This document shows, piece after piece, positions 1 through 5,241 of a stretch of 6,332 nucleotides of DNA (positions within the stretch are counted from its first letter, which is position 1; each line of letters begins with the position of its first letter). The notes under the pieces were generated by a model that had not been told where the DNA came from, did not search any database, and saw nothing but the letters and a program-made list of their open reading frames with translations. The position numbers and the translations under genes were made by a program. The DNA comes from Actinomycetes bacterium (lineage in GTDB: Bacteria > Actinomycetota > Acidimicrobiia > Acidimicrobiales > Acidimicrobiaceae), in NCBI GenBank assembly GCA_021823385.1, contig JAKAOC010000147.1:1-6332 (forward strand), read 5' to 3'.

Positions 1-108
1 GGGGCTGGTTGAGCCGCGGGTTGCAAAAACGGGCGGCCGGGTGTGGGATCGGAGGGCTTAGCGCGTGGAGGGGTCTACCCGAGGGGACGTGTTTTCCCAG
101 CTAGAGTG

Positions 109-146
109 AGTTTTGTAGGTGGCCCACTCGGGTTACATACAAAACT
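109..146. repeat. 9-bp perfect inverted repeat, possible mobile-element end
   Basis: The arm AGTTTTGTA (109-117) is exactly complementary to TACAAAACT (138-146), with 20 bases between. The spacer contains a smaller palindrome, GTGG-C-CCAC (119-127). The mixture of GTGGCCCAC with CAAAACTGACC resembles, from memory, the repeated motifs near the ends of actinobacterial IS21-family elements. No transposase gene is visible, so this identification is a guess. A regulatory site or chance are alternatives. Confidence 0.35.
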
Positions 147-152
147 GACCAG

Positions 153-198
153 GTCGCACCCACAAAGGTGCATCACGATCATGCACCGTCGGTGTGAC
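153..198. repeat. Nested inverted repeat (two-stem hairpin)
   Basis: An outer 8-bp stem pairs 153-160 (GTCGCACC) with 191-198 (GGTGTGAC), with one G-U pair if read as plus-strand RNA. Inside it is a perfect 7-bp inverted repeat, GGTGCAT (167-173) with ATGCACC (181-187), around a 7-base loop. It could be a protein-binding palindrome or part of a structured RNA. No U-tract follows, so it is not a typical terminator. Strand and function cannot be decided. Confidence 0.35.
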
Positions 199-212
199 GT
201 TTCCCTTTAATC

Positions 213-257
213 CGGCTCGCCCGCCCTTGGCGGGATAGGGTGCGAATTTCTGAGCCG
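213..257. repeat. Second stem-loop pair next to the first
   Basis: CGGCTC (213-218) pairs with GAGCCG (252-257). Nested at its left side is a tight hairpin, CCCGCC (220-225) with GGCGGG (229-234), around a 3-base CTT loop. With the neighbouring 153-198 structure this gives four perfect or near-perfect stems in about 105 bases. Hairpins of this size do arise by chance in GC-rich DNA, so a functional RNA is only a possibility. Confidence 0.3.
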
Positions 258-833
258 TGATGTGGCCATCAGGAAGCTCAAGTCGCTCTGCCTGCCCGAC
301 ATATGGCCGTCCACAGTTAAGTGCGCCCGCCAAGCGATATCCGGCGTCCGCCGCGAATCCCAATAGGCGAAGGATCGACAACGAGGCAGGGCCGCAGCCT
401 AAGTGCGGAATGGTTCGCTAGCCGGAGTTCCCCGCACGGTGCAGAGCTCAGGTAGCGCATTCACAACCCGGTCGATGTCGATCAACAGGCCGGCGTCGCA
501 CGGCCCAGCCCTTTGGCAACAGACGATCTTCAGGGCGGGCACCCGCGAGGGTCTTTTCGCCGGGTCCTCTGTAACGTCCCGTGCCAAAGAACTGCCCGGT
601 CGGCTCCCAGACCCCGCTTCTGGCCACCGCCAACGGACGGATGGCTCGCGCACAGATGGTGCTGGGTTGGTAGTGCATGGTGTGCTTCACCGGTAGGGCT
701 TCCGTCCCGCGGCTCGCCCGTTTCTCATGCCTCTCAGGTCTGGCCGGCCCAGGCAGCTGCTGAGCCGAAACGCGATGCAGGCCATCTCGGGCGGCACCCA
801 TCGGGCGAGAGAGGGTTTGTTGAGTTTTAAAGA

Positions 834-867
834 TGGACACATGTACGAACATGTGTATACTCGAACT
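834..867 (+). promoter_or_regulatory. Promoter of the exporter operon with leaderless geometry
   Basis: A -35 box TGGACA (834-839, five of six matches to TTGACA) and a -10 box TATACT (856-861, five of six matches to TATAAT) are separated by 16 bases. The expected transcription start, about 7 bases after the -10 box, falls on the G of an in-frame GTG at 868. Placing the first transcribed base on the start codon is the arrangement known for leaderless mRNAs, which are common in actinobacteria. The nearest purine-rich stretch (GAGAGAGGG, about 808-816) is too far from either start to act as a normal ribosome site. The boxes are seen directly; the start point is inferred. Confidence 0.65.
837..856. 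promoter_or_regulatory. Candidate operator: perfect 8-bp inverted repeat inside the promoter
   Basis: ACACATGT (837-844), spacer ACGA, ACATGTGT (849-856). The palindrome overlaps the end of the -35 box and the first base of the -10 box, so a bound protein would block RNA polymerase. The core ACATGT is itself palindromic and recurs at 10-bp spacing (839-844, 849-854), one helical turn, as expected for a dimeric winged-helix repressor. The natural candidate is the GntR regulator encoded third in this operon, which would make it autoregulatory. That link is inferred from position only. Confidence 0.6.
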
Positions 868-1707
868 GTGACTCCGTTTGACTTCGTAATCTCCCTCGCG
901 CTCGTCTCCGTTGCCGCCGGCGTCCTAGGGTCCCTGATCGGCCTGGGCGGCGGAGTGGTGATCGTACCGGTTCTTACCCTGCTCTACGGGGTTGACATCC
1001 GGCTCGCCATTGGCGCAAGCATCGTGTCCGTGATCGCAACCTCGAGCGGCGCGGCCGCAGCCTATGTGCGCGAGCGGATGACCAACCTGCGGGTCGGCAT
1101 GTTTCTGGAGATCGCGACGACCACGGGAGCGCTGAGCGGCGCCTACCTTACGACGCTCCTGCCGACGCGCTTTCTGTTCGTCTTCTTCGGCCTGGTCCTC
1201 GCGTACTCCTCGTTCACGACCTTCAAGAGGCGGCACGTGGCGCAACCGCTGCTCGTCTCGACGGACGGGATCGCCAACTACTTCGACCTCCACGGCAGCT
1301 ACTACGACCAAGCCGAGGATCGTGAGATCCACTACAAGGTGACCGGCACCAAGCTCGGCCTGTTCCTCATGTACGTTGCCGGGCTGGTCAGCGCGCTACT
1401 TGGCATCGGATCCGGTGCCCTGAAGGTGCCGGCCATGGACGGGGCCATGCATCTGCCCATGAAGGTGTCTTCCGCCACCAGCAATTTCATGATCGGCGTT
1501 ACCGCCGCGGCCAGCGCGGCCGTGTATTTCGTACGAGGTCAGATCGATCCGGTTATCGCAGCGCCCGTGGCCATCGGCGTGTTGCTCGGAGCCACCGTCG
1601 GCGCCCGAGTCCTGGGCCGAGTGGCAAGCAAGACGGTGCGGCTGGTCTTCGTCGTGGTTCTCGTCATCATCTCGCTAGAGATGCTCCAGAAAGGATTCCT
1701 ACCTTGA
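868..1707 (+). CDS. TauE/SafE family membrane exporter (sulfite/organic anion exporter-like)
   Basis: The product is a polytopic inner-membrane protein of 279 residues from GTG 868, normal length for the TauE/SafE (formerly DUF81, COG0730) family, whose studied members export sulfite, sulfoacetate or related organic anions. The family's two inverted halves are visible. The first carries GLGGGVVIVP at residues 25-34 and the second GIGSGALKVP at 179-188, each at the head of a hydrophobic block. A polar central loop at about 120-158 (FDLHGSYYDQAEDREIHYKV) separates the halves. I chose GTG 868 because it sits at the predicted transcription start and gives the short N-terminus usual before the first helix. 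ATG 841 would add nine polar residues that lie across the operator. The stop overlaps the next gene. The family is well supported; the substrate is not determinable here. Confidence 0.92.
   Translation: MTPFDFVISLALVSVAAGVLGSLIGLGGGVVIVPVLTLLYGVDIRLAIGASIVSVIATSSGAAAAYVRERMTNLRVGMFLEIATTTGALSGAYLTTLLPTRFLFVFFGLVLAYSSFTTFKRRHVAQPLLVSTDGIANYFDLHGSYYDQAEDREIHYKVTGTKLGLFLMYVAGLVSALLGIGSGALKVPAMDGAMHLPMKVSSATSNFMIGVTAAASAAVYFVRGQIDPVIAAPVAIGVLLGATVGARVLGRVASKTVRLVFVVVLVIISLEMLQKGFLP
1690..1695 (+). promoter_or_regulatory. Ribosome binding site deciding the DUF1634 start
   Basis: AAAGGA lies 8 bases before the TTG at 1704, inside the end of the exporter gene. It is the best ribosome site near any candidate start and supports TTG 1704 over the ATG at 1803. 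Confidence 0.6.
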
Positions 1708-2219
1708 CGGAAACTCCTGGTCAAGAAGGCGTTCCGGCGCCTGGCACGTTGGACGCGGTCGACACGGACGGCCTTGCCACGTCGGGGCACGGCAGGCGGA
1801 ACATGACCGCAGCCGAGGTGGCGGCGATGGACGAGAAGGTGCGCAAGGTCGAGCTGGTGATCAGCATGGTGTTGCGCGTCGGCGTGATTGTGAGCGCCCT
1901 CATCATTCTGGTGGGGCTCGGTCTCATGTTCGCACATCACAGTTCGTACCTTTCGATACGCGGTGGTGTCTCCTACAAGGCGCTGACGTCCAGCGGTACG
2001 CAGTTCCCTCACTCCTTTGCGGCGGTGATAAGTTCGCTTTCCCATTGGGGCGGGCGCGGCGTTGTCGTCCTGGGCGTTATGGTCCTAATTCTCACCCCCG
2101 TGCTCAGGGTGGCGGTTGGTGTCCTGTCGTTCCTCTATGAGAGGGACATCCCCATGGCTACCGTGACCTTCTATGTGCTCGTGGTTCTGATCGCCTCATT
2201 CTTCTTGGCAGGGTTGTGA
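1704..2219 (+). CDS. DUF1634 family three-helix membrane protein
   Basis: The product is a 171-residue membrane protein. The N-terminal 45 residues are polar and Gly/Asp-rich, probably cytoplasmic and disordered. Helix 1 is at about 51-77 and helix 2 at about 119-144, containing the TPVLRV signature (131-136) followed by FLYERD, a hallmark of the DUF1634 (COG4272) family. Helix 3 is at about 152-170. Members often sit beside TauE/SafE exporters, as here, and the 4-base overlap (TTGA) with the exporter implies translational coupling, so an accessory subunit is the likely role. No biochemical function is established as far as I know. The TTG start is supported by its ribosome site. ATG 1803 would give 138 residues and keep all three helices. 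Confidence 0.88.
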   Translation: MTETPGQEGVPAPGTLDAVDTDGLATSGHGRRNMTAAEVAAMDEKVRKVELVISMVLRVGVIVSALIILVGLGLMFAHHSSYLSIRGGVSYKALTSSGTQFPHSFAAVISSLSHWGGRGVVVLGVMVLILTPVLRVAVGVLSFLYERDIPMATVTFYVLVVLIASFFLAGL

Positions 2220-2223
2220 GACC

Positions 2224-2979
2224 ATGAGCGTGAAGATCGACAGGCTGAGCCCTTTGCCTCTTTGGGCCCAGATCGTCGATGATCTTCGCAAGCGCCTGCT
2301 GAGCGGGGAGTTCGAGCAGGGTTTTCCTACGGACGACCAGCTCACAAAGGAATACGACGTAGGGCGCCAGACGGCGAGGGAGGCGGTGCGCCGCCTCAGT
2401 GCGGAAGGCTTTGTCGTCCGCCAGCGCGGCCGGCGCACCTCCGTTTCGGAGCCCATACTCGAGCAGCCGATCCATTCCTTCTACAGCCTTGCATCGACGA
2501 TGCGGGCTATGGGCATAGCGGAGCGGAGCGAGGTGCTGGCAGCCGAAAGGAGGCCTGCCGACGCCGAGGCCGCTGAGCAGCTCGGGGTGAAGGAGGGCGA
2601 CGTCGTTGTCTACGTCGAGCGCCTGCGTTTCGCGGGTGATGAGCCCATTGCGCGGGATAGATCCTGGTTGCCCGCCGAGAGGGCGGGAGCACTCCTTGAG
2701 GCCGATCTGCGCTCCCAAGGGCTCTACGCACTCCTGACCACATGCTGCGGAGTGAGCATCTCCGGTGGCCGGGAGCGTGTCGTACCGGTGATCCCCGATG
2801 CTGGCGAGCGCAAATTGCTGCGCCTGCCTCCAAGGGTTGCTCTATTCTCCGTCGAAAGGCTCGTCATGGGTGGAGACGAGCCGATCGAGTGGCGCAAGAG
2901 CCTGATCCGGGGCGATCGTTACGCCTTGGTCGCACACTGGGCGTCAGGCTCTCAGGCCGGCTCGGAAGAGCCGGGATAG
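2224..2979 (+). CDS. GntR family transcriptional regulator, HutC type with UTRA domain
   Basis: This is a cytoplasmic ligand-responsive DNA-binding protein of 251 residues, typical for the HutC subfamily. Residues 10-75 are the winged helix: PLWAQIVDDLRKRLLSGEF, then the helix-turn-helix around DDQLTKEYDVGRQTAREAVR (recognition helix near 46-58) and the wing VVRQRGRRTSV. Residues 90-235 are the UTRA effector domain, with VERLRFAGDEPIARDRSWLP (131-150) and the closing IRGDRY (228-233). The ATG is 4 bases after the stop of the DUF1634 gene, so the gene is in the exporter operon. It probably represses its own promoter through the inverted repeat at 837-856 and is released by a small molecule linked to the exported compound. 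Family assignment is firm; target and ligand are inferred. Confidence 0.93.
   Translation: MSVKIDRLSPLPLWAQIVDDLRKRLLSGEFEQGFPTDDQLTKEYDVGRQTAREAVRRLSAEGFVVRQRGRRTSVSEPILEQPIHSFYSLASTMRAMGIAERSEVLAAERRPADAEAAEQLGVKEGDVVVYVERLRFAGDEPIARDRSWLPAERAGALLEADLRSQGLYALLTTCCGVSISGGRERVVPVIPDAGERKLLRLPPRVALFSVERLVMGGDEPIEWRKSLIRGDRYALVAHWASGSQAGSEEPG
2957..2974 (+). terminator. GC-rich stem-loop at the end of the regulator gene
   Basis: CCGGCTC (2957-2963) pairs perfectly with GAGCCGG (2968-2974) around a GGAA loop, which fits the stable GNRA tetraloop pattern. It lies in the last codons, ending just before the TAG stop. There is no U-tract, so intrinsic termination is uncertain. U-less terminators have been proposed in actinobacteria; an mRNA 3'-end stabiliser is another option. 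Confidence 0.35.
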
Positions 2980-3056
2980 CCGACCGCTCGCCGGAAAGCC
3001 CTAGTAAGCAAGACGGAGTTTGCTGGCCGATCGCTGGTGGCGCGATGATGTCGACG

Positions 3057-3071
3057 GGCTTGTCGCAAGCC
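3057..3071. repeat. Short hairpin in the convergent intergenic region
   Basis: GGCTTG (3057-3062) and CAAGCC (3066-3071) form a perfect 6-bp stem with a TCG loop, between the converging regulator and phosphate operons. No T-tract follows on either strand. The same six-base words recur at 3183-3208. The rest of 2980-3219 holds no gene I can support. Confidence 0.3.
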
Positions 3072-3182
3072 AACCACGGTCCCTTCGGCCGCGGGTCCCG
3101 GCGCGGCGATCGCCCCGATCATGCGCCTCTGGATAATCCAAATGTCCGGGCATCCGACTGGTCGCGGCGCGCGCCCACCGGT

Positions 3183-3208
3183 CAAGCCTGCCTTGCGCGG
3201 GCGGCTTG
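3183..3208 (-). terminator. Hairpin just after pstA, possible terminator
   Basis: CAAGCC (3183-3188) pairs with GGCTTG (3203-3208), and the stem can extend inward by GCC/GGC with a one-base bulge, giving about 9 pairs and a 7-base loop. It begins 11 bases after the pstA stop codon on the minus strand. It has no U-tract, so it is only a candidate terminator for the phosphate operon. Confidence 0.35.
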
Positions 3209-3219
3209 CGTCGGATGTT

Positions 3220-4104
3220 TCAGGCCGTCTCGCGATGGCGAGATGCGCGGGCGACGATGATCCTCGAGGCGGCTATTAGGGCCAGTACCAGAACGATCAA
3301 GAGGAACGCCGCGTCGAAGGAGAGCTGCACCGCGCGCGTGGAAGGCTCGTTGTAGAAGGTCCACACCGCATAGGTGAGGTAGCCCAGCGGGGAGTGGGTC
3401 AGCGCCACATGCGGCAGGTTCTGCGAGTATCCGGCCGTATACAGCAGCGGGGCGGTCTCGCCAACAGCGATTGCCAGTGCGACGATGAGTCCGGTGGCGA
3501 TGCCTGGCAGCGCGGAGCGCAGCGAAATCGTCCGAAGTATCTGGCCGGGCTTAAGGCCGAGTGCCTCGGCGCCCTCCACGTAGGAGGACGGCACTTGCCC
3601 GAGGGAGACCTCGGTGGTCTTGGCGATGTACGGCACCACCATCGCGGAAAGCGTGATCAGGCCGGCTCCCAGTGAGAAGCCCCAGTGGAAGGTGACCACC
3701 ATGCTGATGTAGCCCACGTAGCCGACGACAATCGAAGGGATGCCCGCCAGCACCTCGGAAGCTCCGCGCAACACGCCGGCGGCGCGACCCCGGGCGAATT
3801 GCGAGAGGTAGATGCCCGACATCACCCCGATGAAACCGGCAACCACCGCGACACCGAAGGTGATCATGAGTGTGCCTACGATCTCGTTCTCCAAGCCACC
3901 TCCCAGGCCGACCCCGGGGGTGGTGATGACGCTCCAGGACATGTGCGGCAAGGCCTTCAATGCCACCTGGGCGACGATCCACACTGAGGGCACCGTCACC
4001 AGGGCCAGGGCGATCACGCCCATGGAAATCGCGACCGTGCTCGCTGCCTTGCGCCGCCTGGTTCGCACCCGGATTCGAGTGAGGGCCTCTTGGTTCCTGG
4101 CCAT
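3220..4104 (-). CDS. pstA: Phosphate ABC transporter permease PstA
   Basis: One of the two membrane subunits of the high-affinity phosphate importer PstSCAB. The product has 294 residues, usual for PstA. A basic N-terminus (RIRVRTRRRK, 10-19) precedes helix 1 (about 22-50), then a periplasmic segment and the permease core. The ABC-permease EAA loop that contacts the ATPase is clear at about 178-202 (EGAEALGLKPGQILRTISLR then SALPG), followed by the PstA-typical AIAVGETAPLL (211-221). The start is the ATG at 4104, sharing one base with the pstC stop (TGATG), with GGGAGGGG (4111-4118) 6 bases upstream as ribosome site. The frame is open far upstream across pstC, but that part is only antiframe shadow. 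No pstB follows, although it often does in Pst operons. Confidence 0.95.
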   Translation of the reverse strand: MARNQEALTRIRVRTRRRKAASTVAISMGVIALALVTVPSVWIVAQVALKALPHMSWSVITTPGVGLGGGLENEIVGTLMITFGVAVVAGFIGVMSGIYLSQFARGRAAGVLRGASEVLAGIPSIVVGYVGYISMVVTFHWGFSLGAGLITLSAMVVPYIAKTTEVSLGQVPSSYVEGAEALGLKPGQILRTISLRSALPGIATGLIVALAIAVGETAPLLYTAGYSQNLPHVALTHSPLGYLTYAVWTFYNEPSTRAVQLSFDAAFLLIVLVLALIAASRIIVARASRHRETA

Positions 4105-5162
4105 CAGACGCCCCTCCCAACCGGCAGGGCCGTCGTCGACACCTTGCGGACGAGAAGACGCGCCCCAACGTTGGCCAAAAGGGTTACGACCATGAGCGCC
4201 AGAGCCGCTTCCGCCAGAGTCCTGACAGCGAGGCCGGTTCCGTCGATCAGGGCCGAGTCGAGAGTGGTGACGATGGTGGCGGCAATGGTGTTGAAGGTCG
4301 AATAGATGTTGGTCGGAAGCGTGCCAAGCACACTGCCCGAAACCATGGCGACGGCCATCGTCTCTCCGAGCGCGCGAGCAAGGCCGAGGACGGTTGCGCC
4401 GATGATGCCGGCCGACACCCAGGGCATGGTCACCTTGGTTGTCACCTCCATCCGGGTCATGCCGAGCGCTTCTGCACCCTCCTCCGTCAGTTTGGGCACC
4501 TGAGTGAAGAGGTCGCGGCTGGTGGAGGCGATGATGGGGATGATCATGGCGGCAAGGATGATTCCCGAGGTGAGCAGCCCTTCGCCTGCTCCGGTCGAGC
4601 CACGGAACCAGCGCAAGATGAACACGTCGGGCATGTGCTTGGCGACGATGGGGTAGATGTCCCGGCTGAGCAGGGGACCGATGGTGAGCGTGCCCCATAG
4701 GCCGAAGACGACGCTCGGGATTCCGGCAAGTAGCTCAAGGAAGACTCCGAGCGCGTTTCGCACACGAGGTCCGAGCAGCTTGGAAACCACCAGCGCCGCG
4801 CCAAGCGAGGTTGGCAGCGCAATTACGAGGGCTATCAAGGAGGAGAGGACGGTGCCCACGATGATGGCCCAGGCTCCGTATTCCGCCTGGGCGGGATGGA
4901 GGATGCCGTTGGTGGTGACGGGCTGGAGGTAGAAGTTGCCCGGGTGCCAGACGTTGTGGACGAAAAAGCCGAGTCCGTTGTATTTGACGGCCGGCAGTGC
5001 CTGGCCAACCAGAATTCCAAGGATCGCCAGTAGCGCCAGAAGGGGTGCTACCGCCGAGACGGCGCTTGCGATCTTCACCGGGCCGAGCGGAGACTTGGTT
5101 GTGGGGCGGAATACCCGCGGGGCCTGGGGCTCCTCGGTCCTTCGCGCGAGATCGCTGGCCAC
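4104..5162 (-). CDS. pstC: Phosphate ABC transporter permease PstC
   Basis: The second phosphate channel subunit, partner of PstA. It has 352 residues from GTG 5162, within the normal range. The N-terminal 30 residues are cytoplasmic and polar, helix 1 lies at about 33-57, and a long external loop follows (HNVWHPGNFYLQPV, 69-82). Permease core features are FLELLAGIPSVVFGLWG (141-157), the EAA loop EEGAEALGMTRMEVTTKVTMP (227-247), and LARALGETMAVAMVSG (261-276), characteristic of PstC. I prefer GTG 5162 because GAAAGG (5173-5178) lies 10 bases upstream. The in-frame GTG at 5180 (358 residues) begins 8 bases after a strong hairpin and has no ribosome site. It is coupled to pstA by a one-base overlap. 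Expression is probably reduced relative to pstS by the terminator at 5188-5217. Confidence 0.95.
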   Translation of the reverse strand: MASDLARRTEEPQAPRVFRPTTKSPLGPVKIASAVSAVAPLLALLAILGILVGQALPAVKYNGLGFFVHNVWHPGNFYLQPVTTNGILHPAQAEYGAWAIIVGTVLSSLIALVIALPTSLGAALVVSKLLGPRVRNALGVFLELLAGIPSVVFGLWGTLTIGPLLSRDIYPIVAKHMPDVFILRWFRGSTGAGEGLLTSGIILAAMIIPIIASTSRDLFTQVPKLTEEGAEALGMTRMEVTTKVTMPWVSAGIIGATVLGLARALGETMAVAMVSGSVLGTLPTNIYSTFNTIAATIVTTLDSALIDGTGLAVRTLAEAALALMVVTLLANVGARLLVRKVSTTALPVGRGV

Positions 5163-5185
5163 TACGGCTACGCCTTTCACTATTG

Positions 5186-5217
5186 AAAAGGGCCGCCGCC
5201 CGGAGACGGCGACCCTT
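5186..5217 (-). terminator. Intercistronic terminator/attenuator between pstS and pstC
   Basis: Read on the minus strand, AAGGGTCGCCG (5217-5207) pairs with CGGCGGCCCTT (5198-5188) in an 11-bp stem around an 8-base loop. The stem runs into four U's (5189-5186). The only imperfect pair is U-G in the minus-strand RNA but would be C-A on the plus strand, so the structure favours minus-strand transcription. It lies between the pstS stop and pstC start, so it probably terminates part of the transcripts, or stabilises the pstS mRNA 3' end, giving more binding protein than permease. Confidence 0.75.
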
Positions 5218-5241
5218 CGTGCTGACAGTGGTTGTGGGTGA

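Larger units (their letters stand above)
133..381 (-). pseudogene. Weak 82-codon frame, possible transposase C-terminal remnant
   Basis: This minus-strand frame can start only at a TTG (381) with no clear ribosome site, and ends in TAA at 133-135. The middle of the product reads RLAGALNCGRPYVGQAERLE. That faintly resembles the small beta-rich C-terminal domain of IS481-like transposases, which often contains a 'GRxYxGxxVEV' stretch. The similarity is by eye only, and the rest of the product fits no family I know. The frame stays open upstream to a TAG near 418-420, so no larger gene is attached. It overlaps strong DNA hairpins (167-187, 220-234), which is unusual for a functional short gene. 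It may well be entirely non-coding. Confidence 0.15.
1..833. other. Left region without a convincing gene
   Basis: I find no reading frame here that looks like a real protein. Frames on both strands are short, overlap each other, and have the Arg/Pro/Gly-rich composition expected from GC-rich non-coding DNA read in any frame. What it does contain is a cluster of inverted repeats between about 109 and 257, listed separately, and a weak minus-strand frame at 133-381. From about 400 to 833 I see no terminator, tRNA, repeat or recognisable domain. The reading frame of the exporter gene stays open upstream to an ATG at 727, but that extension is Arg/Gly-rich, lies upstream of the promoter and is unlikely to be translated. 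The region could be a decayed accessory segment, but nothing proves this. Confidence 0.6.

Noticed and set aside
238..252. Stretch GGGTGCGAATTTC resembling a tRNA T-arm
   Set aside because: No acceptor stem, anticodon arm or CCA end can be fitted around it.
399..653. Minus-strand frame with the segment LLIDIDRVVNAL, reminiscent of a HAD hydrolase N-terminus
   Set aside because: Only about twelve residues resemble the DxD motif region, at the wrong end of the product, with no supporting downstream motifs.
448..852. A 134-codon minus-strand frame in the left region
   Set aside because: Its composition is Arg/Pro-rich with no motif or ribosome site, it begins across the exporter promoter, and other frames compete for the same DNA.
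727..867. N-terminal extension of the exporter to ATG 727 or 841
   Set aside because: The extension reads through the promoter and operator, is Arg/Gly-rich, lacks a well-placed ribosome site, and is not needed for the family's normal length.
1539..2045. A 168-codon minus-strand frame opposite the exporter and DUF1634 genes
   Set aside because: His/Arg/Thr-rich product antisense to two well-recognised membrane proteins; a shadow frame.
3220..4698. A 492-codon minus-strand frame that would extend PstA by about 198 residues
   Set aside because: The extra part is His/Arg-rich, overlaps conserved PstC coding sequence in another frame, and a good ATG with a strong ribosome site exists at 4104.
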